From contig OY744532.1 in assembly GCA_963556195.1 (NCBI GenBank), forward strand, positions 80,131,234 through 80,195,233: DNA of 64,000 nucleotides, given 5' to 3'. Both the position numbers and the translations under genes were made by a program. Under the pieces are notes generated by a model. The model ran no database searches. It was not told the origin of the DNA and saw only the letters and a list, made by a program, of their open reading frames with translations. Origin of the DNA: Sepiola atlantica (lineage: Eukaryota; Mollusca; Cephalopoda; Sepiida; Sepiolidae). Below, piece after piece: positions 23,704 to 35,092 of the stretch; position 1 is the stretch's first letter, and each line of letters begins with the position of its first letter.

Positions 23704-23739
23704 ATGATGACGTCACAATTTATAATGTGACGTCATCAT
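23704..23739. promoter_or_regulatory. Perfect inverted pair of CRE-type sites
   Basis: TGATGACGTCAC (23705-23716) and GTGACGTCATCA (23727-23738) form a perfect 12-bp inverted repeat (13 with flanking A/T) around AATTTATAAT. Each arm contains the palindromic TGACGTCA, the consensus for CREB/ATF-type bZIP proteins. Whether it is functional is unknown; no promoter is seen. Confidence 0.5.
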
Positions 23740-23799
23740 AATCCGTCTTGACTATATCCTCTCTATGTCAGTCAACAAGTGTAAATGAAATTGGTTGGT

Positions 23800-24270
23800 A
23801 TTGGTTCCTGAAAGAATCAGAAACTATCCCGTAGAGGAGATTACTGACTCAGTCTATGCAGATGATCTTCTAATGTTTGCTGACACACAAAGACATAGAA
23901 GCCTAGATATACTCTGAAAGGAAATAGAACATTGCATTTGCCAGTTTTGTTAACACGAGCAAAATTGGACACATTTTTGGAACCAACATGGAATATCTCT
24001 TACCTGAATGATAACTGCCTAAAATGTTGATGAGTTCTCCAAACTATGCAGTAATGTTGCAAAGAAAAATTGCTCACAGAGTGAACTAAATGTGCGAATC
24101 AGCAATATCTGGGTTAGTTAGGGTATGGCTAACGCAATATAGAATTCATATATTCCTAACTAGATGAAACTTTACTTTTTGGAAGTTATTGTTACAGAAG
24201 TTCTCGTCTATAGAAGTAGAACTTGTTATTTTACCAAAGGATTAGGAGAAAGGAATTGGCGCCGTGTACT
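23800..24270 (+). pseudogene. Non-LTR reverse transcriptase fragment
   Basis: The + strand encodes EEITDSVYADDLLMFADTQ, with the YADD catalytic box of reverse transcriptases near 23857-23868, then RHRSLDIL followed by a stop. After further stops a segment VDEFSKLCSNVAKKN, then ELNVRISNIW matches the post-catalytic thumb region of LINEs (VxxFxYLGS...E...RI...A). Multiple stops and frameshifts make it a dead fragment. The RTE-like C-terminal piece at 25060 may be another part of a related element. Confidence 0.7.
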
Positions 24271-25059
24271 CTATTGTAAATAACTGCTCTTAGGATCCCG
24301 TGGAGACAACACACCATTACATAGCAACCCGTCTGACATCTTTCACTGATCTTACCCTAATCAGTAAGGCAATAATCATATTTGCTGTTCACTCTTGCAG
24401 GGATTGGTTGAAATCTACACCGATAACTTTTTTGCGGACGTCACGAACCTCTAACAACTAACAGAGGACTCGCAATATACTTATTAAGTGTGATAAAAGA
24501 TAGAGCAGGATTACCATGACTAGATAATGTTGATTCCGAGTAATATTTGTTTTTAATAAGTTTTAGCAAAATATATAGTTTTAATACGATGCACAAACGA
24601 TGCACAAACGTTTTCTCTCGTTTAATTATCTAGTGTTAAGTATTCTTAATGTTTGTTCTTCCCCAGTAATACTTTTGCACTTCATCCTGAATTATTGCAA
24701 TCGCTTCTAGGTGTGTGTGAAGCGTTTACATATTTAATCTGATTCTCAATCGAACTAAACACTGTTTTCTCAACATCATAATATGGTAAGCTCGTTTAAA
24801 ACTGAATAACTCTTCTTATCTTTTAGCAATATGCAATACAACTGGTATTGTTATTTCCTTGTTATTTCTTGGATCCTTACCATGAACGTGTGTTACATAA
24901 GGTATGTATAGTTACTTGTGGTTCGATTATCAATATTATTATTTCCACTTTCATATTCCAAACTTGATTTTATTCTCTTAGATTTCAAATCATTGCCCAT
25001 TATCTTAATTTCGTATAAGTATACTTCATAGAATTTAAATATGTTATAAAAACCCAAGT
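24271..25059. other. No recognised feature
   Basis: AT-rich. Possibly includes further decayed retroelement sequence, but no motif can be supported. Confidence 0.5.
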
Positions 25060-25640
25060 TATAGTCAACGATGAGGATGATAATATCTACTTAGATAAGA
25101 TGCTGAGAAGCGACGCTGATAAAATGCCTTAAATCAAACGACGGATTGCGTATGGATAGACAGCTTTTTAAAAAAATAGACAAGACCATGAAGAGTAGAA
25201 CGTCCACTATGAACATTAAGCGGAAAGTGTTCAATATGTACACTATGTCTGTTATGGCATATGGTAGCGAACCATGCGTACTCAATAATGCAGCGATAGT
25301 AAAGCTAAAAATGGCAGAGTGTCAGTCTATGTTAAAGAAAAAGAAACACTTGGATAAATCAGCAAACTTGAATAAACGACGTCGTCACCACGGCACGTAC
25401 GGCTAAACATAGATGGGCAGTAAAACTGTCGAGATCTACAGACAACAGGTAGACATCTAGAGCGACGGAATCGACCCATTAACAATGGAAAAAAAACAAG
25501 AGGACGACATCAACCCAGTAGATAAAATACTTTGATAGCCCAAGTGGTCCTACGTGACCACGCAGAGACAGGGACAAAACAAGGTGGTAGGAAACCATGG
25601 GAGGTCCTTCTCTAGGAGTGAATAACACCTCAATAATAAT
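25060..25640 (+). pseudogene. LINE polyprotein C-terminal fragment (RTE-like)
   Basis: A + frame from about 25146 encodes KIDKTMKSRTSTMNIKRKVF, then NMYTMSVMAYGSEPCVL. This is the usual segment downstream of the reverse transcriptase in RTE-type and related LINEs (L..KVF..CVLPVMTYGSETW.L). Downstream, out of frame, RWAVKLSRSTDNR, stop, TSRATE parallels W.GHIAR..D.RWT...TEW. Frameshifts and stops are present, followed by an ATGATG-rich tail (25633-25672). Identification is by recalled family pattern. Confidence 0.65.
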
Positions 25641-27328
25641 GATAATGATGGTAGTCATGATGATGATGATGATTAATATTTTTTTTAATTTTCACAATCT
25701 ATAACACATGCTCTTTAATTTTTTTAGATTTTCAATTAGATTCCTATAAAGTCTGCGTGTTTCAATTAGGTTTAATCTTTGAATTGTAACATCACAATAG
25801 ACGGTTTACAAATTAGTTGTTATTATATGATCCTTTTATTCTATGAATTAATGTATCATATAGTAAAGATCTAATTGCTTGCAAATAATTATTTCTACCC
25901 CTTTTATATGAAAGAAACTTAGTTTACCACACATAACTCTATGATAAATTGGGCAATATTCTTATTTACATTATCTGTACTTGATATTTGTTTATTTTTT
26001 TTTTAGTTTTACATTGACTAATATATGATACTGACATATTCATCACAATTATCAGTGATACCCTTTCTCTTACTAGGGTTGTTTCTTCTTTAACCCTGTC
26101 ATATGTTATGTAGGAGCACTGATACACAAATCCGTCTGCGTTTCTTTTTCAATACGTTTGCAAAGATTAAAAAGTTGCTATTAACTTCGGTTAATTCTCC
26201 TAAATTGTTTTTCGCCATGAGAGCTAAATCGGTTGCGTTTTTGGGAGGAAAGGATAGGTCTATTTTACGTGTGGTCTTATGACCTTGCCAGTCAGACTTA
26301 AGGTTAGCGGTTAAAATATTTTATTAATTTCCCCAAATGGTTAGAATGGCTCGGATGGGCCATCATTTTACGTTAAATATATATGAAACTGATTGCCCAA
26401 TCTAAATTCTAAAATAATTGTTTATTTTTCGTCTTTCCGTTTTCCACAGTGTTCACTCTTCACACGTAATCGCCTAAAAAGCTGAATTTCATTTTGAGGG
26501 AAGGAGATTTAGCGGCGTCTGTTAATCGATAAATTTACCTATATTTATTTATTTAATCTCATTTTTTTAACAATACATCCTTTTTATTTTAATTATAAGC
26601 AAGTGATTTGTTTAGATTTCCTCTGAAAATTAAATAAATAACTTACTTCAAAATGGCTAATTAAATACCTCGTTTATAAGGCGTAACAAATGTTAAATGT
26701 TTGCGTATTATTGTTGATTTACGCTCTCAAGCCCCACATATAACATCCTACTTTTTAGGCGATTAAGTAAGAAAAAAAGAAGAAAAAAGAGAGAAAGAAG
26801 GTATCTGTTGTAGAAAACGGCTTGCTCGACACTGGGATTTTCTTACGTGGTATACTTTTCTCCAGTGACACTGTATTCAATGCCAACGCATGTTTATAAC
26901 GTGATCTGTATCACAGAGTAAACTTTTTTTTCGACAACACCGTATTCAATGTAACAAAGGTATGTCCCATTTTGATCTTAATCTTGGAGTGAACCTTTTC
27001 CGACAATACCGTATTTAATGTAGCAGCGTAACGTGTCACTTTCGATGAAAAATGTTCAATACAAATCCTCATTGAACAATAATTATTCGATGCTGTCAAC
27101 TTCCATTAGACTCATCTTTTACGGATGGCAAAGCACGTCGCCCCTACGTAGTTTAAACGTATAAATACTCTCGTTCCAACGTATACTTGTTATTTCTCAT
27201 ATTGGTGCATACACATTAAGTACACCCATGCTGTTATTCGGGGCGATAAGGTAAAGAAATACTGTGCCCACCACTAGATCCATTCAGGTCTGTCACATTA
27301 AATGTTCACAGGATCGATTAATAAAACA
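25641..27328. other. No supported gene
   Basis: 26340-26510 and 26690-26770 share phrases with 37790-37890 and 38660-38780 (CATTTTACGTTAAAT, AAATAATTGTTT, TTTTAGGCGATTA), suggesting a dispersed family, but no coding sequence is recognised. Confidence 0.5.
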
Positions 27329-27340
27329 CACACACACACA

Positions 27341-27420
<80 letters not shown>
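27329..27420. repeat. (CA)n(CT)n(TA)n compound microsatellite
   Basis: Three dinucleotide blocks in sequence. Confidence 0.95.
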
Positions 27421-27421
<1 letters not shown>

Positions 27422-27564
27422 GACATGCCAGTGTAGCATACTTTGTACATGTTTAAATAAAAAGCATTCACAATACAGCTCTATATTTTTATTGAGCACT
27501 CTTTTATAAGCCCGGTTTAATTCCCTTTGGATTTCTACCCTGTGGATTTTTACCCTACCTGGAT

Positions 27565-27635
<71 letters not shown>

Positions 27636-27788
27636 GGTAATAATCCAGGTAAAAAAAATCCACAGGGTGGTAATCCAGAGAATTTTAACCGGGTTTATAA
27701 AAAGTGATCAATATCAAAATAGAGCTTTACATATGATAATTTTATTTACACAGACATGTACAAAATCTGCGACACTGGCATGTCGATG
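27421..27788. mobile_element. Inverted repeat pair around a (TA)n loop
   Basis: 27421-27563 reads as the reverse complement of 27639-27788: shared blocks AATCCAGGTA, ATCCACAGGGT, AACCGGG(C/T)TTATAAAA, TAGAGCT, ACATGTACAAA and ACACTGGCATGTCG. The loop (27564-27638) is almost pure TA. The arms are about 75-80 percent alike, so the palindrome is fairly old. Confidence 0.8.
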
Positions 27789-27827
27789 TTATCGATCAAC
27801 AGTTACTATAAACTGAGATCTTATCAG
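27789..27827 (-). ncRNA. Hammerhead relic, left arm
   Basis: Minus strand: CTGATAA (one core change), GATC...GATC and CAGTT/AACTG forming stem II, then GATAAC where GAAAC is expected. Inactive by sequence. Confidence 0.3.
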
Positions 27828-28455
27828 GTAGAGTAAGAATCCGATCTTAACCTCAGATCATATTTGGAGAGAATGAAATGGAGGGATAGAGAAAGAGAAG
27901 AAGAAGAAAAGAAATTTAACATTTCAAAAATTGAGGCCGTTCAAAAATTAAAAATTAAAAATCTAAAAAATCTAAAAACAAAAAACAAAAAAATCTAAAA
28001 TCTAAAATCTGAAACAAACAGGGCAAATAAATAAATAAATAAATAAATAAAAAATATAAGGTGGAAAGAGGGGCATATAATGAAGGGAGAAGTGATAAGA
28101 AGGTAGACACATGAAGGAAAAGAAGGAGAAGAAAATAACGTCTGTTTATTCAGATCGAGAGAGAAGAGATAGGAAATATGAAATAGGAAGGGGGAGGTAG
28201 ACATGCACGAATCAAGTGTAAAAAAAAACCAGTTATGTTTCAAGCCGAGTTTATAAATGTAATTTTCAAGTGAACTATAATATTGTGTATATGTGTGTAT
28301 GCGTGCGTGCGGGCAAACCGATCAGACACGTGTAATTGGTGTGGTGGTGGGACGGTGATCAAATGTGTCGCCAATTCTGGATTTATATTGTCTCTATCCC
28401 TCCATTTCATTCTCTCCAAATATGATCTGAGGTTAAGATCGGATTCTAACTCTGC

Positions 28456-28495
28456 CTGATGAGATCTCAGTTTATAGTAACTGTTGATTGATAAC
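28456..28495 (+). ncRNA. Hammerhead relic, right arm
   Basis: CTGATGA (28456-28462), stem II with CAGTT/AACTG, then GATAAC in place of GAAAC. (TA)n follows about 55 bp downstream. Confidence 0.35.
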
Positions 28496-28545
28496 ATCGA
28501 CATGCAAGTGTCGCAGATTTTGTACATGTCTGTGAAAATAAAATT

Positions 28546-28549
<4 letters not shown>

Positions 28550-28602
<53 letters not shown>
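28550..28602. repeat. (TA)n microsatellite
   Basis: TA run at the outer edge of the foldback element. Confidence 0.95.
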
Positions 28603-28604
<2 letters not shown>

Positions 28605-28699
28605 GTCACTAGTTTTATAATGCATCGTTCGTTCCCTTAAAAAAATAGAACACTCTGGTTGTTAAGCCCGCCGATAACGTGTAAACATTATCATCGTTT

Positions 28700-28890
28700 A
28701 TTCACTGTTTACAATTGGCCCAGTGGTTAAAGATATCGAATCTGAGTTGAAAAATACTTGTAATCCAGGGTTTCGAATCGCATGACCGGTAGTGAATAGT
28801 CATATCTCTATGCTGATGAGTCCCGATTGAAAAAGGACGAAACGTATACGTACATAGATAATAAACAATAACAAATACATTCCTACATAT
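28700..28890 (+). mobile_element. tRNA-derived SINE carrying a hammerhead ribozyme
   Basis: A box A-like TGGCCCAGTGG (28718-28728) and box B-like GGTTTCGAATC (28769-28779), spaced as in a tRNA-type RNA polymerase III promoter, are followed 28 bp later by a complete hammerhead (28807-28858) and an A/T-rich tail leading to (TA)n at 28892. The arrangement resembles the Sm-alpha elements of schistosomes (pol III promoter plus hammerhead). The 5' boundary is uncertain and could extend to about 28603. The tRNA part cannot fold into a real tRNA. Confidence 0.75.
28807..28858 (+). ncRNA. Hammerhead ribozyme, type I, apparently intact
   Basis: All core elements are present. Stem I: TCTATG (28807-28812) with CATAGA (28853-28858), 6 bp. 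Core CTGATGA (28813-28819). Stem II: GTCC (28820-28823) with GGAC (28835-28838), 11-nt loop. Core GAAA (28839-28842). Stem III: ACG with CGT (28842-28844 and 28849-28851), loop TATA. The cleavage position follows GTA, predicted between 28852 and 28853. The very short stem III is typical of retroelement hammerheads, which often act best as dimers. Confidence 0.9.
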
Positions 28891-28891
28891 A

Positions 28892-28921
28892 TAATATAAT
28901 ATATATATATATATATATATA
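28892..28921. repeat. (TA)n tail of the hammerhead SINE
   Basis: TA run starting about 34 bp after the ribozyme. Confidence 0.9.
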
Positions 28922-31165
28922 GGTATAAAATGTATTGAGTAGAACAGAATTCTAACATATTTGCTGACTACATATTAGACTATTTCATCAAATACATTTA
29001 CACGTCAGTCGATATTCTTAATATACTATGCTGTTTTCGATGTAGTATCGTGCAAAATTGCCATACACTTTTATGTAGCTGTTTTTCACCTGAGTACGAA
29101 ATTGGTTACTAGATATATCTTAATTCGCGGTGTGGCATTAGATGTTACGAATGACACTGTGACGTTCAATTATAACACCTGTTTAGACGATCCGTTCTCA
29201 ATGATAAATGCTTGTTTCGAGATAGATTATGAGTGTAAACACTACACTTAAGTCATAGCATTGGTAAATAACAGAACATATAGTTAACATTTAATTTCAA
29301 ATACTCTTACTTTCATAAAACGCAACTGTTTAAAATATATATAATTTTCCACGGAAAATATTTAATAAAAAACAAATAGAAGACAAATAATCCAGTACAT
29401 ACATTTATTGAAACTAATGTTAAACATGTTGAAGAATTTCTTTAAATGATGATTGATAATTTATATTACTTTGATTGTACGGATTACTATTATAATAGTG
29501 GAGGTTATTAAAAAAAAATCGAATGATGTAACTTCCGACATTCTTTGAGTGCATCTTTTCGAAGACTGATATATAGATGTAGAACTCCGACTAATGACGC
29601 ACAGGATAAAGGCGTCGATGTACAATCCGTTTTAAATTACACGTTTCTGGATTTTAAAAGCTCAGTCCTTACAACAGGGTATGATAAGTAATAATAAAAT
29701 AAAATAATACTTATAACTTCAATCCGGCCATGACTGACGGAACGAGAACAAACTTGCATCGTCTGTTAAATTTAGGGTTCCATTCGAAATTCTCAATGAA
29801 TTCCCGAATTCCACATGAAGATTTTCGAGTTCGAAAAAATACACATCGATACGGTCGAAGGTGAGATCGGCCGAGACGTTGTAACTATAACATGCAAAGT
29901 TACAATAAAAGTTCAAATAATTCACATAATAATATTACACATATTCACTCAAATTTAATATCACGTCTTTGTGAGTTATGAATTCACTATAAATAAGGTT
30001 GATAGAAACAAAGTGCGATTCAGAAAGAACTTTGCCGTTGTGAGGGATGCTGGAGTAATCTAACAACATTTCTCGCTACATGTATTTAACATTAAAAATG
30101 TGATCAGTGTGGTGAGAACTGATATTTGCAACGTCGTTAATTTCCTATTTTTAATCTCTCGGCTGTTTAGTTTCAATCTTGTTTAATACCATAACAACTC
30201 TGTGTATATCTGTTAAACCATTTGTGTGTATTTTAAGGTTTTTGCTTATATATGCATGCTACATAAAACTCTTTAAAATAAATTGGTTCGATTTGTCTTA
30301 TTTATATATTTAATCCCAATCAATAATGGAATTTGTCAAGGTATTAACTCCGTGTGTCCTAAGTACTCTCACTTTACTCATATACACCGTGGAAAAATCA
30401 ACTAAGAACTATGTTTTTTATATTACAGCCACATTTTGCAAACAAATATGTTATTCTCCCTACGGAATATTATAAGAGACACCATTATTCAGCTATACCA
30501 CAAAATACAACAGGAATTAAATAAGTATGGTCATTAATAATAAAATATAAATATACTATTTTTTCAATGAATACATGTTATTCTTAAGTATCTCTGGCCT
30601 CACATTTAAACGCATATTTTTCTTGCACTTTCGTTCTCCAATACAAACAAAATCACATTTAATAGCGTGCATGCTGTAAGCGTCGACTTGTTTAAACTCT
30701 GCATTAAAAAGTTCATAAAAATAATAATTTTAATTATATATTACATATGATCTTGTTATTTAAATATTTTTTTCGATTTCTGCACATATATCCGTACTAA
30801 GCGGAATTCTCATTACATTATAGTTATAACTAGTGCTTCATTATCCCGAATAGGTCGTCTAGTATTTTGGTAAGTAATTGCTTTAAAATATATCGAATTT
30901 ATGTTGGTTTTAGTTAAAGCCTGCGTAAAGTATGTCAATTAGAAAATATCTATTTCAGAATAAATTGATCCAGAATGAAATTATCTCGTCTCGTTGACTA
31001 AAACAGTGCACTTTTAAATGAATCTATTTAATAAAAAGTGACATTCGTTTTTCTCATCTGAAGAATATTCTAGTTAGAATAAATTTTACGGTTAGAAAAC
31101 GGTGCATTTTTTAGAAAGTAAATCGCTACAATTTTAAATAAATAAAGAAAAAAAACTAATACATT
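28922..31165. other. No recognised feature
   Basis: About 2.2 kb of AT-rich DNA without a supported gene or an obvious internal repeat. The minus-strand frame at 29719-29925 (68 codons) shows no known motif. Confidence 0.55.
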
Positions 31166-32360
31166 TGTTTATTAACCGTAACCATTTATATGATTCTTAG
31201 AGAAGAACAAAATGTAATTTTCAAAAAACAGACATATTTATTTTGAAAATCAGATATATTTGTTTTATTTATCTTAACAATTTACATGATTCTTAGTGAA
31301 GAACAAAATGTAATTTTGAAAAACAGATATATTTATTTTGAAAATCAGATATATTTGTTTTATTTATCTTAACCATATATATGATTCTTAGAGAAGAACA
31401 AAATGTAATTTTGAAAAAACAGATATATTTATTTTGAAAATCAGATATATTTGTTTTATTTATCTTAACAATTTACATGATTCTTAGTGAAGAACAAAAT
31501 GTAATTTTGAAAAAACAGATATATTTATTTTGAAAATCAGATATATTTGTTTTATTTATCTTAACAATTTACATGATTCTTAGTGAAGAACAAAATGTAA
31601 TTTTGAAAAAACAGATATATTTATTTTGAAAATCAGATATATTTGTTTTATTTATCTTAACCATATATATGATTTTTAGAGAAAAACAAAATGTAATTTT
31701 GAAAAAACAGATATATTTATTTTGAAAATCAGATATATTTGTTTTATTTATCTTAACAATTTACATGATTCTTAGTGAAGAACAAAATGTAATTTTGAAA
31801 AAACAGATATATTTATTTTGAAAATCAGATATATTTCATTCATTAATCTTAACCATATACATGATTATAAGAGAAGAACAAAATGTAATTTTGAAAAAAC
31901 AGATATATGTATTTTAAAAACCAGATATATTTGTTTTATTTATCTTAACCATATACATGATTCTTAGTGAAGAACAAAATGTAATTTTGAAAAAACAGAT
32001 ATATTTATTTTGAAAATCAGATATATTTGTTTTATTTATCTTAACAATTTACATGATTCTTAGTGAAGAACAAAATGTAATTTTGAAAAAACAGATATAT
32101 TTATTTTGAAAATCAGATATATTTGTTTTATTTATCTTAACCATATACATGATTATTAGAGAAGAACAAAATGTAATTTTGAAAAAACAGATATATTTAT
32201 TTTGAAAATCAGATATATTTGTTTTATTTATCTTAACCATATACATGATTATTAGAGAAGAACAAAATGTAATTTTGAAAAAACAGACATATTTATTTTG
32301 AAAATCAGATATATTTGTTTTATTTATCTTAACAATTTACATGATTCTTAGAGAAGAAGA
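31166..32360. repeat. 96-bp satellite, about 13 copies
   Basis: The unit contains AGAACAAAATGTAATTTTGA, AAACAGATATATTTATTTTG and TCAGATATATTTGTTTTATT. The period is exactly 96 bp between most copies (for example 31441, 31537, 31633). Two subtypes alternate irregularly: CTTAACAATTTACATG and CTTAACCATATACATG. Edge copies are more diverged, as usual for a satellite. 96 is a multiple of 3, so an open minus frame of two units appears, but there is no reason to think it is translated. Confidence 0.95.
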
Positions 32361-32460
32361 AAATTTTGCTTTGTCTTGATGATTTTTAGGCTGGCAGACA
32401 TTTATTCTTTAAAACTAATACTTATTATTAAGATAAAATTATAGATATTTATGTAGAAAG

Positions 32461-32760
32461 GAGAGGTGACCGTGGCTAAGTAGTTAACGACACGGACTGA
32501 TTAGCTGGGTGTTCCAAATTCGAATGAAGTTCGTTTCTACGGAAATAAAGTTTCACTTAGAATGTTGGCAACGTGCATGTGGCCACTCCTATAAGTTGTC
32601 GATTTCTTTCTAGAAATAATTCTGACTAGAAAAATATCGGGGAATCCAATGCCAACAAGAGAATCATGTGATCCATACGATATGAATGAATGTTGAAAGC
32701 AGCGTGGAATTTCCACGGGCTCCTGCTGGTTTTTAAAAAAATATTCTATTAGTGTAACCA
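32461..32760 (+). mobile_element. tRNA-derived SINE
   Basis: Box A-like TGGCTAAGTAG (32473-32483) and box B-like GTGTTCCAAATTCGAATG (about 32509-32526) with tRNA-like spacing, followed by unrelated body sequence (GTTTCACTTAGAATGTTGGC). The 3' end is uncertain. No hammerhead motif is seen in this one. Confidence 0.65.
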
Positions 32761-34553
32761 AACAAGACTTATGGTGACAATGCCGATAATAAGAATTACT
32801 ATAGAAATTATATTTATTTCATTTGATACTAAATTGTTAAAACTGAATTTAAAACGCATACTGTCGTTTAAAAACACCAAAAAGACAATTCAGAGATCGT
32901 AGAAGACGATGGACGATAACAATGTATGATCTCAGTACATAGAAATATGTAGTCTCTTTGCGCAATCACACAAAGCTTCTCTCTTTTCACCACTAACGCT
33001 CGGATCATCACTTCTCCCCGGTCAAAATTCATGGTCTCTCCTCAGGGAATTTTCCGTATATAAGCTTCTAGGGTTGACACCCCACACACCTATATACCCC
33101 TGGTTGCTAAGGTTACTAGAAACATGGTGGGATACTTCTAATACACCAGGAACTACCTCACTCTCAGCGCAATCTTCAACATTTAGGAGAGCCAAATGCG
33201 TCCTAAGCTGAAGTACGGCTGACATATCTGTACATGTGCCACTCAGCGCAGCATTTCCTCTCCCGGCAGGGGTATAAAAATCGAATGCGGCATCTAGTAG
33301 GCGGTGATCTCATAAAGTTCATACATCTTTTACTACGCAGCCCATATTTTGCTAGCACCTCTCAACAGTATCTTTATGTTAATGGTACGTGCTCGACTGA
33401 ACGACAATCCCTGGCCTCTGCTGTAAGACCTTCACATCCAGTACTCGGATCTCTACAACCACAGCAAGGAACTGTACATTCTCTCGCACTATACCAAAAA
33501 CGAAGCAACACATCCATAACACCCCTTCTTTCCTAGAACGACCCATTTGTGAAACAGGATTCCAAGAATATGCTTCCCAACCGACTACAGCATAGGAGTA
33601 TTAAAGTCTAATGCTAACAAATACTTGTTGAGCCGTCCTTTTGTATAAGCAATTCTACTTAAGTAATCTTCTGCCCATTTCATGCATTGTTTCCGGTCAA
33701 CTAGTTATGGCGATCATCGTTCAACTGAGAATCTCTTTAAATTTTATCTTCGATTATTACTAAAAAAAAACAACACGGAGGATTATAGTAAAGGAAATGC
33801 TAACCAATTATTCAGCATCAAATGTATAATTTTGCATAAACTATGCAACATTATACAAGCATGATACATTTTATGTAAGAATTATGAAAACATTATGCAC
33901 GTCTTGATATTTGCGGAAGATAAGAGGTTTATGTGTGCCTGACGTCATGTTTTTGTTTGGGTCGATATTTATATATTGTACCGATTAGCTCGGGTTGTCA
34001 TGCCAATACACTCATATTTTGTGAGGGGGTGAAATATTGTTTTCATCCCATTCAAGCTATGTATAACTATGATGTGTTATGACTAATTTCTTACATATTC
34101 ATGAGATCGATAGAAACTTTCGACATTAGAAATGATTATTTCCGTTTTAATTTGAATAGAAACATAATAGGGATCACAGCGGATCATGTAATAACATATT
34201 GTATGTAAAAGGTGAGGTAATGAGGCATACATAAATATGCGATGCTGGAGTGGATCAAATAAATTCATCGGGTTTTATTTCTAGTTTGTTTTGTACAGCT
34301 TCTAGTTGTTCTGTACCGATACAAGTTCATTGTAAAACAGGATAATTGTTTTGGATTTCAACATTTTGCTGCCAATATTTATAACATGTATAACTTTCAA
34401 AAATCAAACGCAAACGTTTGGTATTTAATACAAATATATTATTCACTGTTGCTCTTACGAATTGTATAAAAAGTATGAACATAAGAGTCTGAAGGAGTGG
34501 CAGTGTGTGTGCGAGAAGAAATAGAAGGTACTACGCATGTATATATATATATA
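32761..34553. other. No supported gene
   Basis: 33010-33540 is less AT-rich and has open frames of 67 (minus, 33022-33225) and 100 (plus, 33234-33536) codons. I recognise neither. It may be an unknown retroelement fragment or part of a host exon; nothing decides it. Confidence 0.4.
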
Positions 34554-34923
34554 CAGGGTGATTCATAAGTCACTTCACTAGCTATTTAAAATGATTACCA
34601 TATGAAGCACAAACATACTATGAACTTTTGATAATTGTTATCTTACTCTCTAATTACTGCTATTTGTTATTTTACATTTGTCCGTTTATGTATTTTTTTC
34701 TATATATATTTATTTCATAATCAATCAAATATGCTACAAAGAGTCGTAAATTTCTTGCAAAAAAGAATGGATCTATGCATGCAGAACGAATGTGGAAATT
34801 TTGAAAATGTGCTGTAATTCGAAACTCCCATCAATGAATTTGTCGAATAAACTTTCTGTTTTGTGTTACCGAATTTTTAAACTTAAAATTTCAAAAATAA
34901 ATAGCTAAGTGACTTATGAATCA

Positions 34924-34925
<2 letters not shown>
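34554..34925 (+). mobile_element. Mariner/Tc-like deletion derivative
   Basis: Left end CAGGGTGATTCATAAGTCAC (34554-34573) and right end GTGACTTATGAATCACC (34909-34925) are inverted repeats, extended by AGCTATTT on both sides (with CACT inserted on the left). Both ends abut TA, the target of mariner/Tc elements. Near the 3' end the + strand encodes MLQRVVNFLQKRMDLCMQ, NECGNFENVL and a stop, similar to the C-terminus of Tc3/mariner-type transposases (R...Ci...G..FEh). The rest of the transposase is missing. Confidence 0.75.

Positions 34926-34975
<50 letters not shown>
34926..34975. repeat. (TA)n microsatellite
   Basis: TA run between the mariner-like end and the hammerhead-like repeat. Confidence 0.95.
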
Positions 34976-34979
<4 letters not shown>

Positions 34980-35048
34980 AAGGAAAAATGACAGTAATCC
35001 GACGTAATGGGAAATGAAAAAAGAAAAACCAAAATATATTTTTGTATA

Positions 35049-35092
35049 TTCATCAACGTTTCGTCTTTATTGTAAGACTTCCTCAGGATGAA
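35049..35092 (-). ncRNA. Hammerhead-like module lacking stem III
   Basis: Minus strand: stem I TTCATC/GATGAA (35087-35092 with 35049-35054, 6 bp), core CTGAGGA (35080-35086), one extra A, stem II GTCTT/AAGAC (5 bp, loop ACAATA), GAAA, then CGTT directly before stem I. Stem III is reduced to nothing, so catalysis is doubtful. The combination of two perfect stems and the core is unlikely by chance. Confidence 0.6.

Larger units (their letters stand above)
27734..28556. mobile_element. Foldback element with about 165-bp arms
   Basis: Left arm 27734-27900 and right arm 28388-28556 are inverted: GACATGTACAAAATCTGCGACACT... is the reverse complement of AGTGTCGCAGATTTTGTACATGTC, continuing through GATCTTATCAGG/CCTGATGAGATC to GAGAGAATGAAATGGAGGGA. 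The interior (about 490 bp) is A-rich (AAATCTAAAA repeats, AAAT tetranucleotides). The left arm overlaps the preceding inverted pair, so three arms of one family lie here in alternating orientation. Confidence 0.85.

Noticed and set aside
28718..28779. Functional tRNA gene
   Set aside because: Box A and B are present but the acceptor and anticodon arms do not pair; it is a SINE head.
31056..31090. Hammerhead candidate at CTGAAGAATATTCTAG
   Set aside because: There is a good stem (TATTCTA/TAGAATA) after CTGAAGA, but the required GAAA is missing.
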